Below are positions 1-7,031 of a stretch of DNA of 11,499 nt, piece after piece. A program made the translations under genes and the position numbers. Source of the stretch: Avichristensenella sp031550455 (GTDB taxonomy: Bacteria > Bacillota > Clostridia > Christensenellales > Aristaeellaceae); NCBI GenBank assembly GCA_031550455.1, contig JAVBOQ010000248.1:1-11499 (forward strand). Reading direction: 5' to 3'. The notes beneath the pieces are model-generated. The model ran no database searches. It was not told the origin of the DNA and saw nothing but the letters and a program-made list of their open reading frames with translations. The stretch's first letter is position 1. Each line of letters begins with the position of its first letter.

Positions 1-1
1 G

Positions 2-24
2 CTTAAGGGCCATTGGCCCTTAAG
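2..24. terminator. Near-perfect palindrome, possible bidirectional terminator
   Basis: CTTAAGGGCCA at 2-12 and TGGCCCTTAAG at 14-24 are exact reverse complements around a single T, giving an 11-bp arm on each strand. It lies beyond the 3' end of the minus-strand nucleotidyltransferase gene. On the plus strand it is followed by AATCCCTTCTTT, a weakly T-rich tail; on the minus strand the following sequence is outside the window. A bidirectional terminator between convergent genes is the simplest reading. A dispersed palindromic repeat or protein-binding site is possible. Confidence 0.4.
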
Positions 25-44
25 AATCCCTTCTTTGGGGTTGT

Positions 45-61
45 CTGGGACGGAGTCCCAG
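45..61 (-). terminator. GC-rich hairpin just after the nucleotidyltransferase gene
   Basis: CTGGGAC at 45-51 pairs perfectly with GTCCCAG at 55-61 around a GGA loop, 14 bases past the stop of the minus-strand gene. No U-run follows on the minus strand, so this is not a textbook intrinsic terminator. It may act with the hairpin at 2-24, or only protect the mRNA 3' end. Confidence 0.3.
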
Positions 62-75
62 CGTTCCCCTTTCCC

Positions 76-2403
76 CTATCTCCCCTTTTCCATCATCTTC
101 TTCAACCGCGCCACCACCTCGCCGCACAGTTCCCGCGCGGCTTCCATATTGGCGGCCTCGCCGACGACGACCATCTCGGGCTCGCGCTCGTCCGGGTCGA
201 CGGTAAGCCAGCCGCAATCGCGGCCGAAGCGCAGCCCGCCGGAGAGCTCCGCGTTCGGCTCATCGTCCGCGATTTCGCGAAGCAGTCTGCCGCGATCGGC
301 CAGCGCGCACGCGACGCGTTCGACATGCTGGTACACGGGCGGCAGCTCCGCGAGCAGGCCGCGCAGCGTTGTGCGGCGTCTGGCGAGCAGCGCGGCGATC
401 CGCAGCGCACGGTACAGGCCGTCGAACATCAGGTCAAACTGTCGCGTGTCCGCACCGAGCATCGCCGCCGACCACGCCTCATTCGCGGCGGACACGCGCC
501 GGACAACCGCGCCGCAGCGCTCCGCCAGCGCGTCGAGCGCCGCCGGCGCGTCGATCCTGGCGATCCACTCACCGCCTTCGAGCGTCGCGTACGCAAGCAT
601 CATCTGCCGCGTGGCGTCCGGCGTGCCGTGGCTGTCAAAGGCGGTGACTGACTCGCAGGACTCGGACAGGATGAAGCCGGTTTCCCACGACTCTGCGTGC
701 GGCGTGCCGCACGTGGCGCGTCCCTCGATGCCGGCGGCGCGAAGCACGCGCTCGGCGAGCGCCGCGTGCGCCGGATTGGCCGCGTACAGCGCGACATGCG
801 GCCTGACATCGTCGAACGCGCCGTGCGGAACCGAAGCCGCCAGCGCGCCGACATACAGCGCTTCGGCGTCGACCGAAAGAAGCGGCGGCGCGGCGGGCTT
901 TGAAAACGGTTTTGCGTAGTCCTGACGGACAAACAGCGACTCCACCTTGCGCTGCTGCGCGCGCGGCGGCAACCCGCCGCACTGGTCCGTCAGCGCCATG
1001 CGCCGGTCGCCGCAATGGATGCCGGCGCTGATTTTCATGATTCGCTGCGCACAGCGCAGGACGGGCATCGCGGCCGCGCCGAGCAGCACGGCACGCACGC
1101 CCTGCGCCGACAGCGCGGCGGAGGCGGCGGCATACAGCGCCTGCGCCTCCGCGGAACCTGTGTGCGAGACCGCGATCATATCCGCGCCGGACGCCTCCGC
1201 CCAGGAGGCTGAAAGCAGGCACGCGGCGGTCGGATCGGCGATCTCGACCGCGCCCTGCGACAGCGCGGGCCGCGCCGCGCCGTCCCAGACGAGGTTCTCG
1301 GTGACGCGCATGCACGGGTCAATCCGCTTGCCGGGCCAGACCTTGGCCGCCGATTCCAGCGACGACCGCGCGCCGAGCACCGCGCCGTCCCCAAGCGCGC
1401 ATTCTTCCAGCAGCGAAGCGCCGGCCCCGACCTGCGCGCCTCGGCCGACGACCGCGCCGCGCAGTTGCGCATGATTTGCCACAACCGCCTCATCCCAAAG
1501 GACGCTGCGGGCGACGCGCGCGTGCGCGCCGACCACCGCGTTCATCCCGACCACCGGGCAGTCGGACAGCCGCGCGTGCGCGCCGATCTTTGCGCCCGCG
1601 CCGATGAACGCGGGCCCGTCGATCTCGGCGGTCTTGTCGATCATCGCGGTTTCCGCGACGAGCGGGCCCGCGTCGAGTTTGATCCTTCCGGACAGGAAAT
1701 CCGCCTGCGCGCGCACATAGGCCGCCTGGTCTCCGATGTCGCACCAGTAGGCGCTCGAGACGAACGCGAACACGTTCTTCTGTTCCCGGACAAGCGCCGG
1801 GAACAGGTCACGGCCAAAGTCGCACGGCCTGTCCGGCCAGATGTATGAAAGCGCCTCCGGCTCCAAAATATAAATGCCTGTGTTGACGGTGTCGGAATAC
1901 ACCTCGCCCCAGCTCGGTTTTTCGACAAAGCGGCGCACCCGGCCGTCCGCGTCGGTCATCACGACGCCGTAGGCGAGCGGATCGCGCACACGCGTCAACA
2001 CAAGCGTCGCCAGAGCACCCTTTTCGCGGTGAAACCGCATGGCTTCCGTCAGGTCGCAGTCGGTCAGGCCGTCGCCCGACAGGATCGCGAACGTGCCGCG
2101 CGGCGCGTGCCGTCCGGAGGCCGCCATCAGCACGCCGCCGGCGGTGCCGAGCGGCTCGTGCTCGCGGTAGTAGTGCAATTTCACGCCGTCCTTCGACCCG
2201 GAGCCGAACGCGCGCGAAATGCGCTCCGGCAGGTATTGCAACGTGACGCCGACCTCGGTCAGGCCGTGGCGCGCGAGCAGTTGCAGCGCGTAGGCCATCA
2301 CGGGCCGCCCCAGCACCGGCACCATGGGTTTGGGCGTGTCGCAGGTCAGCGGGCGCAGGCGCGTGCCTTCGCCGCCCGCCATGATCAACGCGTTCAGGGA
2401 CAT
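76..2403 (-). CDS. Sugar-phosphate nucleotidyltransferase fused to a degenerate phosphohexomutase domain (mannose-1-phosphate guanylyltransferase-like)
   Basis: A protein of 775 residues. Residues 1-235 are a nucleotidyltransferase: GGEGTRLRPLT at 10-20 and K25 bind the NTP; SGDGLTD (109-115), EKP (161-163), NTGIY (174-178) and WCDIGD (220-225) follow in the usual order. Residues about 255-350 are hexapeptide repeats (left-handed beta-helix). Residues about 380-775 follow the phosphoglucomutase/phosphomannomutase layout. The catalytic serine loop (TASHNP in active enzymes) is replaced around 460-470 by GIHCGDRRM, and no DGDxDR metal loop or RPSGTEP phosphate loop is visible. Loss of these loops is a known feature of this fused family. 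It probably makes an NDP-sugar for cell-surface glycans; the sugar and nucleotide are not determined. The ATG at 2403 is preferred because GGGAGG lies 6 bases upstream; the ATG at 2409 abuts it. The open frame extends to 3081, but that part is antisense to the helicase gene. Confidence 0.85.
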   Translation of the reverse strand: MSLNALIMAGGEGTRLRPLTCDTPKPMVPVLGRPVMAYALQLLARHGLTEVGVTLQYLPERISRAFGSGSKDGVKLHYYREHEPLGTAGGVLMAASGRHAPRGTFAILSGDGLTDCDLTEAMRFHREKGALATLVLTRVRDPLAYGVVMTDADGRVRRFVEKPSWGEVYSDTVNTGIYILEPEALSYIWPDRPCDFGRDLFPALVREQKNVFAFVSSAYWCDIGDQAAYVRAQADFLSGRIKLDAGPLVAETAMIDKTAEIDGPAFIGAGAKIGAHARLSDCPVVGMNAVVGAHARVARSVLWDEAVVANHAQLRGAVVGRGAQVGAGASLLEECALGDGAVLGARSSLESAAKVWPGKRIDPCMRVTENLVWDGAARPALSQGAVEIADPTAACLLSASWAEASGADMIAVSHTGSAEAQALYAAASAALSAQGVRAVLLGAAAMPVLRCAQRIMKISAGIHCGDRRMALTDQCGGLPPRAQQRKVESLFVRQDYAKPFSKPAAPPLLSVDAEALYVGALAASVPHGAFDDVRPHVALYAANPAHAALAERVLRAAGIEGRATCGTPHAESWETGFILSESCESVTAFDSHGTPDATRQMMLAYATLEGGEWIARIDAPAALDALAERCGAVVRRVSAANEAWSAAMLGADTRQFDLMFDGLYRALRIAALLARRRTTLRGLLAELPPVYQHVERVACALADRGRLLREIADDEPNAELSGGLRFGRDCGWLTVDPDEREPEMVVVGEAANMEAARELCGEVVARLKKMMEKGR

Positions 2404-2415
2404 ATCCATCCTCCC

Positions 2416-2439
2416 TTTCCGGGCTATTTTGCCCGAAAA
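2416..2439 (-). other. Small hairpin in the 5' leader of the nucleotidyltransferase gene
   Basis: CGGGC (2420-2424) and GCCCG (2431-2435) pair around a six-base loop. The stem extends past one mismatch by TTT (2416-2418) with AAA (2437-2439). It sits directly upstream of the GGGAGG ribosome binding site of the minus-strand gene. It could affect mRNA stability or translation. No known riboswitch or leader class is recognised. Confidence 0.3.
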
Positions 2440-2450
2440 AGAAGGAAGGA

Positions 2451-2477
2451 TTCCAATTGCGGCCGTCGAATTATATT
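2451..2477 (+). promoter_or_regulatory. Weak candidate promoter for the SNF2-family gene
   Basis: TATATT at 2472-2477 is a fair -10 box, with TTCCAA at 2451-2456 as a poor -35 at a short 15-base spacing. It overlaps the opposing TATAAT almost completely, so the two promoters could not be occupied together. The -10 region lies in the palindrome CGAAT-TAT-ATTCG (2467-2479). Confidence 0.25.
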
Positions 2478-2500
2478 CGTTTGCGCGTAATACGGCGCAA
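2470..2500 (-). promoter_or_regulatory. Candidate sigma-A promoter for the nucleotidyltransferase gene
   Basis: On the minus strand a perfect TATAAT occupies 2475-2470. A poor -35 match, TTGCGC (2500-2495), lies 19 bases upstream. Transcription would start near 2463, leaving a leader of about 60 bases that contains the small hairpin. The -10 box is strong and the -35 and spacer are weak, so an activator may be needed or the -35 assignment may be wrong. Confidence 0.45.
2481..2500. promoter_or_regulatory. Inverted repeat in the divergent intergenic region, possible operator
   Basis: TTGCGC (2481-2486) and GCGCAA (2495-2500) form a perfect 6-bp inverted repeat with an 8-base spacer. It covers the presumed minus-strand -35 box and the start of the helicase mRNA leader, ending next to its ribosome binding site. 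Placement would suit a repressor site or a leader hairpin. The assignment rests on symmetry and position only. Confidence 0.25.
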
Positions 2501-2511
2501 GGAGGGCATGG

Positions 2512-5394
2512 ATGAACACGGAACGAACGGATGTTGACGCGCTGATCGCGGCATTTGAGCCCGCGCTGAGTCCGGAAACGCCGCTGCGAATGGAAGTCAA
2601 CCTCCACCTGGCGGCGCGCGGCGAGGACGCGGCCGTCTATGTCGCGCTGCGCGTCGGCGTCGAGCGCCTGTATGTCGTGCGTAACCTCGCGGCGTTCACG
2701 CGCGCGATCGAAAAAAAAGAACCGGTCTCGTTCGGCAAAGGCTTCGAATTCGATCCCGGCCAGATGCGGTTTGAGCGCGCGGACCGGCGCATCCTGTCGA
2801 TCCTCTCGGAGGTCGAGGCGGCGCAGCGGCCGTGCGAGGCGGAAGGCTACCGCGCGCCGCAGAACGGCAAGTTCCTGCCGCTTGGCGACGCTGCCGCCGA
2901 GCGGCTGCTCCGCCACCTGATGGCGCGGCCATTCCGGCTCGTCGCCGACAAAGAAGCGATTCCGTGCGAACCGATCGCGCGCGGCGGCCTGCCGTTTGTC
3001 TGCTCGTTCCGCGAAGAAGGCTCGTCGCTGCTGCTTGAGGTCGGCGCGCCTGCGGACTTCAGGCCGGTGACCCGAAACCATGCTTTTGTCTATTGCAACG
3101 GCTGCATCGTCGGCTTAACACGCGCGGAGCGGCGCGCGGCGCGCGCGCTTACGCCTCGGCTCAGGGACGGACAAGCGCTGATGCGCTTCGCGCCGGACGA
3201 CAGCGAGCGCGTACTGTCGGAAGTGATGCCGCAGCTTGAGCTGGCCGCGCCCGTGCATTTGACCGACGCGCTTTCCGCGCGCATCCGCCGGGAACCGCTG
3301 TCGCCGCGCGTATACATCGACCGCGAAGGGGCCCGCGTCGTGCTGCGCGTGGAGTTTCAATACGGAGACACAACCATCGACCCGTTCGCCAAAGCGGAAC
3401 CAAAGGATCTGCACGGCCCGCTGTTGGTGCGCGACGCGGCCGCCGAATACGAAGTGCTCGAAACGCTGGCGCAGACCGGGTTCCACGTCGGCGGCGGACA
3501 GGTGTACCTGGAAAACGCGCGCCGTGTGCTGCAGTTTGTGACGGAGGGTGTCAAGTCGCTGCAGAAGGTCGCCGAGGTCTTCGCGTCGGACGCGTTCCAC
3601 AGGCTGCGCCCGAGACGGCCGCAGCTCTCCGGAAAGCTCAGTATGACCGGCGGCGCGCTGCACCTCTCGCTGTGGGACGGCGAAACGCCGCTTGACGAGA
3701 TCGCGGGGCTGATGCAGGCGCTTCGCGACCGGAAAAAGTACTTTCGCCTGAAGGACGGCGGGTTCCTCGAGCTTTCGGATATGTCCGGCTGGGAAGAGAT
3801 GGCCGGGCTGGTCGGCGACGACGCCGAAGCGGACGAGCGCAGGCACGGCACGCCAGTGCAGATGGCCGCGGTGACGCTGCGCGCCTACCGCGCCTCGTAT
3901 CTGGTCGGGCTGCTGGCCGGCGGCGCGCTGCCGATCCAGGTCGACGATGAAGTCAAAAAATCCGCGAATGCGCTCTCGGAACCGGGTGATCCTTGCCCGG
4001 AAACGCTGTCCGGCACGATGCGCGCGTATCAGGTGCGCGGGTTTCAGTGGATCCAGGCGCTGTACCGGCTGCGGATGGGCGGCGTGCTTGCCGACGACAT
4101 GGGCCTTGGCAAGACACTGCAGGTGATCGCGGCGATGATCTGGGCGAAGCGCCGCGACGGCGCGCAGATTTCCCTGGTCGTGTCGCCGACGTCGCTTCTT
4201 TATAATTGGCAGGCGGAGCTTGCGCGGTTCGCGCCGGAATTGACCGTCGCGGTCATCGAAGGGAGCCAGAGCACGCGGTTCAAGCGCTGGATGGAGCTGT
4301 CAAGCGAGGCCACGGTCGACGTTGTTATCACGTCGTACCCGCTGCTCCGCCGCGACATCAACCTGATCGCGGGCATCCCGTTTCGGTTCATCACGCTCGA
4401 CGAGGCGCAGCACATCAAGAACCCGCAGTCGCTGTCGGCGGTGGCGGCCGGGCGGCTCGACGGGCGGACGCGGCTCGCGCTGACCGGCACGCCGATGGAA
4501 AACAACCCGGGCGAGCTTTGGTCGATCTTCCATTACGCGCTGCCCGGGTATCTCGCGACGCTGCCGCAGTTCATGCGCAGACACGGGGACGGCGGCGGGC
4601 TCGAAAGCCTCCGGCGCAAGATCCGGCCGTTCCTTTTGCGGCGGCTCAAGGCCGACGTTCTGCCGGAACTGCCCGACAAAATCGAAACGCGCGTATTGGC
4701 GGACATGCCGCAGCAGCAGCGCAACGTCTACGCGGCGTCCGTGATGCGCCTGCGCGAGCGTGTGGAGCGCGTCCTCGGCGAGAAAGGGATGTCGCGCGGG
4801 CGGATGGAGGTGTTGAGCGCGATCACGCAGCTTCGGCAGATCTGCTGCCATCCGGCGCTGGCGCTCGACGGCTATCAGGGCGGCAGCGGCAAGCTGGAAG
4901 CGCTGATGGAGATCCTTATCGACGCGCTTTCGTCGAACCGGCGCGTGCTTTTGTTCTCGCAGTTCACGTCGATGCTGGCGATCTTAAAGCGCGCGCTTGA
5001 CGCCGAGCGCATCGGGAGCCTGTACCTCGACGGCAAAACGCCGGTCGGCCAACGGATGGAACTGGTCAACCGGTTCAACGACGGCGAAGGGCAGGTGTTC
5101 CTAATCTCGCTGAAGGCCGGCGGCGCGGGCCTGAACCTGACCGGCGCGGACATGGTGATTCACTACGACCCGTGGTGGAACCCGGCGGCCGAAGATCAGG
5201 CCACCGACCGCGCGCACCGGATCGGGCAAAAGCGTGTCGTGCAGGTGATCCGGCTGATCACGCGCGGCACGATCGAAGAGCAGGTCGCGAAGCTGTCTGA
5301 ACGAAAGCGCGCGCTGTTCGACGCGGTCGTCACCGCGGGCGAGGTCATGCCGCAGGACCTGACCGAGGACGAGATCCGGGGACTGTTCGTGTAA
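2512..5394 (+). CDS. SNF2-family DEAD/DEAH-box helicase with bacterial SNF2-associated N-terminal region
   Basis: A 960-residue Swi2/Snf2 ATPase, predicted to translocate on double-stranded DNA and remodel protein-DNA or transcription complexes in the cytoplasm. The two RecA-like lobes fill the C-terminal half: YQVRGFQWI near 506-514, Walker A DDMGLGKT at 528-535, Walker B DEAQ at 630-633, TGTPMEN at 658-664, SLKAGGAGLNL near 866-876, and motif VI QATDRAHRIGQ at 896-906 with the arginine-finger candidates R900 and R903. All motifs are intact. The first about 500 residues resemble the bacterial SNF2-associated region common in Bacillota. The CxC...CxH SWIM zinc finger often found at the N-terminus of these proteins is not visible, and the protein is about 100 residues shorter than those forms. 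The ATG at 2512 has AAGGAGGG 5 bases upstream; the ATG at 2508 is out of frame. Its biological partner is unknown. Confidence 0.9.
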   Translation: MNTERTDVDALIAAFEPALSPETPLRMEVNLHLAARGEDAAVYVALRVGVERLYVVRNLAAFTRAIEKKEPVSFGKGFEFDPGQMRFERADRRILSILSEVEAAQRPCEAEGYRAPQNGKFLPLGDAAAERLLRHLMARPFRLVADKEAIPCEPIARGGLPFVCSFREEGSSLLLEVGAPADFRPVTRNHAFVYCNGCIVGLTRAERRAARALTPRLRDGQALMRFAPDDSERVLSEVMPQLELAAPVHLTDALSARIRREPLSPRVYIDREGARVVLRVEFQYGDTTIDPFAKAEPKDLHGPLLVRDAAAEYEVLETLAQTGFHVGGGQVYLENARRVLQFVTEGVKSLQKVAEVFASDAFHRLRPRRPQLSGKLSMTGGALHLSLWDGETPLDEIAGLMQALRDRKKYFRLKDGGFLELSDMSGWEEMAGLVGDDAEADERRHGTPVQMAAVTLRAYRASYLVGLLAGGALPIQVDDEVKKSANALSEPGDPCPETLSGTMRAYQVRGFQWIQALYRLRMGGVLADDMGLGKTLQVIAAMIWAKRRDGAQISLVVSPTSLLYNWQAELARFAPELTVAVIEGSQSTRFKRWMELSSEATVDVVITSYPLLRRDINLIAGIPFRFITLDEAQHIKNPQSLSAVAAGRLDGRTRLALTGTPMENNPGELWSIFHYALPGYLATLPQFMRRHGDGGGLESLRRKIRPFLLRRLKADVLPELPDKIETRVLADMPQQQRNVYAASVMRLRERVERVLGEKGMSRGRMEVLSAITQLRQICCHPALALDGYQGGSGKLEALMEILIDALSSNRRVLLFSQFTSMLAILKRALDAERIGSLYLDGKTPVGQRMELVNRFNDGEGQVFLISLKAGGAGLNLTGADMVIHYDPWWNPAAEDQATDRAHRIGQKRVVQVIRLITRGTIEEQVAKLSERKRALFDAVVTAGEVMPQDLTEDEIRGLFV

Positions 5395-5429
5395 CGCCCC
5401 GGCGGCGCGATGAACGGTGTTTTCACGCA

Positions 5430-5458
5430 TTGACAGCGCGCGAAACGTAGCCTAAAAT
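5430..5458 (+). promoter_or_regulatory. Near-consensus sigma-A promoter for the XRE regulator gene
   Basis: TTGACA (5430-5435), a 17-base spacer and TAAAAT (5453-5458) match the housekeeping consensus at 11 of 12 positions with ideal spacing. The start site would fall near 5465, leaving a leader of about 37 bases before the ATG at 5502. This is one of the two best promoters in the window and marks a new transcription unit after the helicase gene. Confidence 0.8.
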
Positions 5459-5501
5459 GGAAGCCGCAGCATCCATTATCAACCATTCAAGGAGAGCATC
5501 C

Positions 5502-6224
5502 ATGAGCCGTTTGGGCGATTTGATTCACCTGGAGCGCACGCGCCGCAACATGACCATCAAACAGGTCGCGAAGCTGTGCGCCATTTCCGATAAGTACCTG
5601 GCAGACGTCGAGGCGGGCACGCGCATCATTCAGGACGATCAGGCGCGGCGCATCTTAAAGCGCATCGGCCTCGAACAGCAGACCGAGGCGGATTTTTCGC
5701 TGGACGACATCGCGGCGACCGTCGACCTGCACACGATCGCGCCGACGCTGCCGCGCCGCGAACCGCCGGACGACGCGCCGAAGGCGCGGCCCGTCGCGTC
5801 GCTGCCGGCCGAGGACAGCGAAACGGGCGGCATCTGGCTGGACGCGCTGGCGAGCCTGCTGCGCGAGGTGCCGGTATATAACGCCGCGTGGGCGGTCGTC
5901 GACCACCGGACGCTGGCCGCGCCGGGCGGCAAAATCGAAGGCGCGGCGGCCGACAAAGCGCTTTATTTCCTCGCGCCGGACGACAGCATGCGCGGTTTCC
6001 GGATCATGCCCGGCGACTTGCTTCTGACCGTCCCGGCGCAAAGCCCGATCGACGGCGCGGTGATGCTCGTCAAATGGCGCAACCACTGTACCATCCGAAA
6101 GATCAAACTGACGGTCGACAGGCTGATGCTGCTTTCCTACAACCGCGAGCTGGACGCCGAGCCGGTTCCGCTGCACGACGTAGTGTTTGTCGGCCGGTGC
6201 GTGCGGTTGGAATCCGCGCTGTAA
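5502..6224 (+). CDS. XRE-family transcriptional regulator with LexA/S24-like C-terminal domain
   Basis: A 240-residue DNA-binding regulator. Residues 3-58 form a helix-turn-helix of the XRE/Cro type (QVAKLCAISDKYLADVEAG). A charged, proline-rich linker runs over about 65-110. Residues 150-240 resemble the LexA/CI S24 fold: PDDSM with S162 at the catalytic-serine position, MPGDLLL (169-175), then the sheet up to FVGRCVRL. Where S24 proteases carry the catalytic lysine (TVKRL-type), this protein has TIRKI at 197-201, which puts arginine at the aligned position and K200 next to it. No clear Ala-Gly or Cys-Gly cleavage site stands out in the linker. It may therefore sense or oligomerise rather than self-cleave; this is inference. 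The start at 5502 has AAGGAG 7 bases upstream; the in-frame ATG at 5457 lies in the -10 box. Targets are unknown, perhaps itself and the following genes. Confidence 0.8.
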   Translation: MSRLGDLIHLERTRRNMTIKQVAKLCAISDKYLADVEAGTRIIQDDQARRILKRIGLEQQTEADFSLDDIAATVDLHTIAPTLPRREPPDDAPKARPVASLPAEDSETGGIWLDALASLLREVPVYNAAWAVVDHRTLAAPGGKIEGAAADKALYFLAPDDSMRGFRIMPGDLLLTVPAQSPIDGAVMLVKWRNHCTIRKIKLTVDRLMLLSYNRELDAEPVPLHDVVFVGRCVRLESAL

Positions 6225-6287
6225 GGCGGCAGCCAAGGATAAAACGCGCGCGATCCACCCACACTGCCATCAAAGGGAGTGAACGAT

Positions 6288-7031
6288 ATGGGCATCATAC
6301 CTTCCCGGAACCTTGAGGCGCAGCGGCGCGAGCAAAACGGCGTCGTCTACTTCGACCGCGGGACGATCGCCGGCAAGAACGGACGCCAGTATGACCGGTT
6401 CGCGATCCAGACGCATTTCGTGCAGCGCGGCGAGTCGCAGGCGGAGCTGGTCGAGCGGTACGTGCGGCCTCTGTACAAAAAAGGCGACGTGCTGTCCTTC
6501 GGCGCGAAGGTCATGGCGATGTGCGTCGGGAGCGTCAAAACGCGCGACGAGGTCAAGCCGGGGTTCTGGGCAAACCTCCTGTGGCGGTTCGCCGGCATCA
6601 ACACGACCGGCGTCGGCATGCACGAGCCGTACAAGATGCAGTTGGTGATCGACATCTGCGGGCTGCCGCGCGTGCTTTGGGCCGCGTTTCTGTCCGCGGT
6701 GACGAAGCCGTTCGGCAAGCGCGGCGTGTTCTACAAGGTCTGCGGCAAGGGCGTCGGCGGCATCGACGGTTTCTACTTCCGCTCGTCGTTCGACGTGTAC
6801 AAGCAGATGGCGCTGATCAACCCGGACAACCCGGGCGGGCTTTGCGACGATCTCGAGGCGAAAACCGGCATCCCGGTTGTGCTGATGGACGCGAACGACC
6901 TCCAGCGCGACCAGCTCGGCAGGTCAAAAGGCATGCCGCTCACCGATGATGAACTGCAGGAGGCGATGCGGGACAACCCGTCGGGGCAGGGTGACGAGCT
7001 GACGCCGCTCATCCTGATCAGGCCGTTATGA
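6288..7031 (+). CDS. CofE-like protein (coenzyme F420-0:gamma-glutamyl ligase family)
   Basis: A 247-residue protein that resembles the clostridial group annotated as F420-0:gamma-glutamyl ligase. In the true enzymes, CofE adds glutamate to F420-0 using GTP. Features seen: RFAIQTHFVQRGES (37-50), KGDVLSFGAKVM (65-76), a central region ending KPFGKRGVFYKVCG (140-153), INPDNP (177-182), VVLMDANDLQ (197-206) and DNPSGQGDELTP (229-240). No other F420 biosynthesis gene is present, and most spore-forming Bacillota are not known to make F420, so the substrate is probably different or unknown. GGGAG lies 8 bases before the ATG at 6288; a GTG at 6279 is in frame but overlaps that site. It follows the regulator by 63 bases and overlaps the nuclease gene by 4 bases (ATGA), so those two are probably translationally coupled. 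Confidence 0.75.
   Translation: MGIIPSRNLEAQRREQNGVVYFDRGTIAGKNGRQYDRFAIQTHFVQRGESQAELVERYVRPLYKKGDVLSFGAKVMAMCVGSVKTRDEVKPGFWANLLWRFAGINTTGVGMHEPYKMQLVIDICGLPRVLWAAFLSAVTKPFGKRGVFYKVCGKGVGGIDGFYFRSSFDVYKQMALINPDNPGGLCDDLEAKTGIPVVLMDANDLQRDQLGRSKGMPLTDDELQEAMRDNPSGQGDELTPLILIRPL

Noticed and set aside
35..919. Plus-strand ORF of 294 codons
   Set aside because: Antisense to the nucleotidyltransferase, rich in Ser, Ala and Arg, no ribosome binding site or family resemblance; typical of GC-rich shadow frames.
2404..3081. 226-codon upstream extension of the nucleotidyltransferase frame on the minus strand
   Set aside because: It is antisense to the 5' part of the helicase gene, has arginine-rich shadow composition, and the ribosome binding site and family N-terminus (MSLNALIMAGGEGTRL) place the start at 2403.
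3115..3846. Minus-strand ORF of 243 codons
   Set aside because: Antisense shadow inside the helicase gene with no start signal.
5457..5501. Earlier in-frame ATG for the XRE regulator
   Set aside because: It lies in the -10 box of the promoter, upstream of the expected transcript start, and has no ribosome binding site; the ATG at 5502 has a good one.
6225..6287. Possible promoter or terminator between the regulator and the CofE-like gene
   Set aside because: No convincing -35/-10 pair or stem with a T-run was found in these 63 bases; read-through from the regulator gene is the simpler view.
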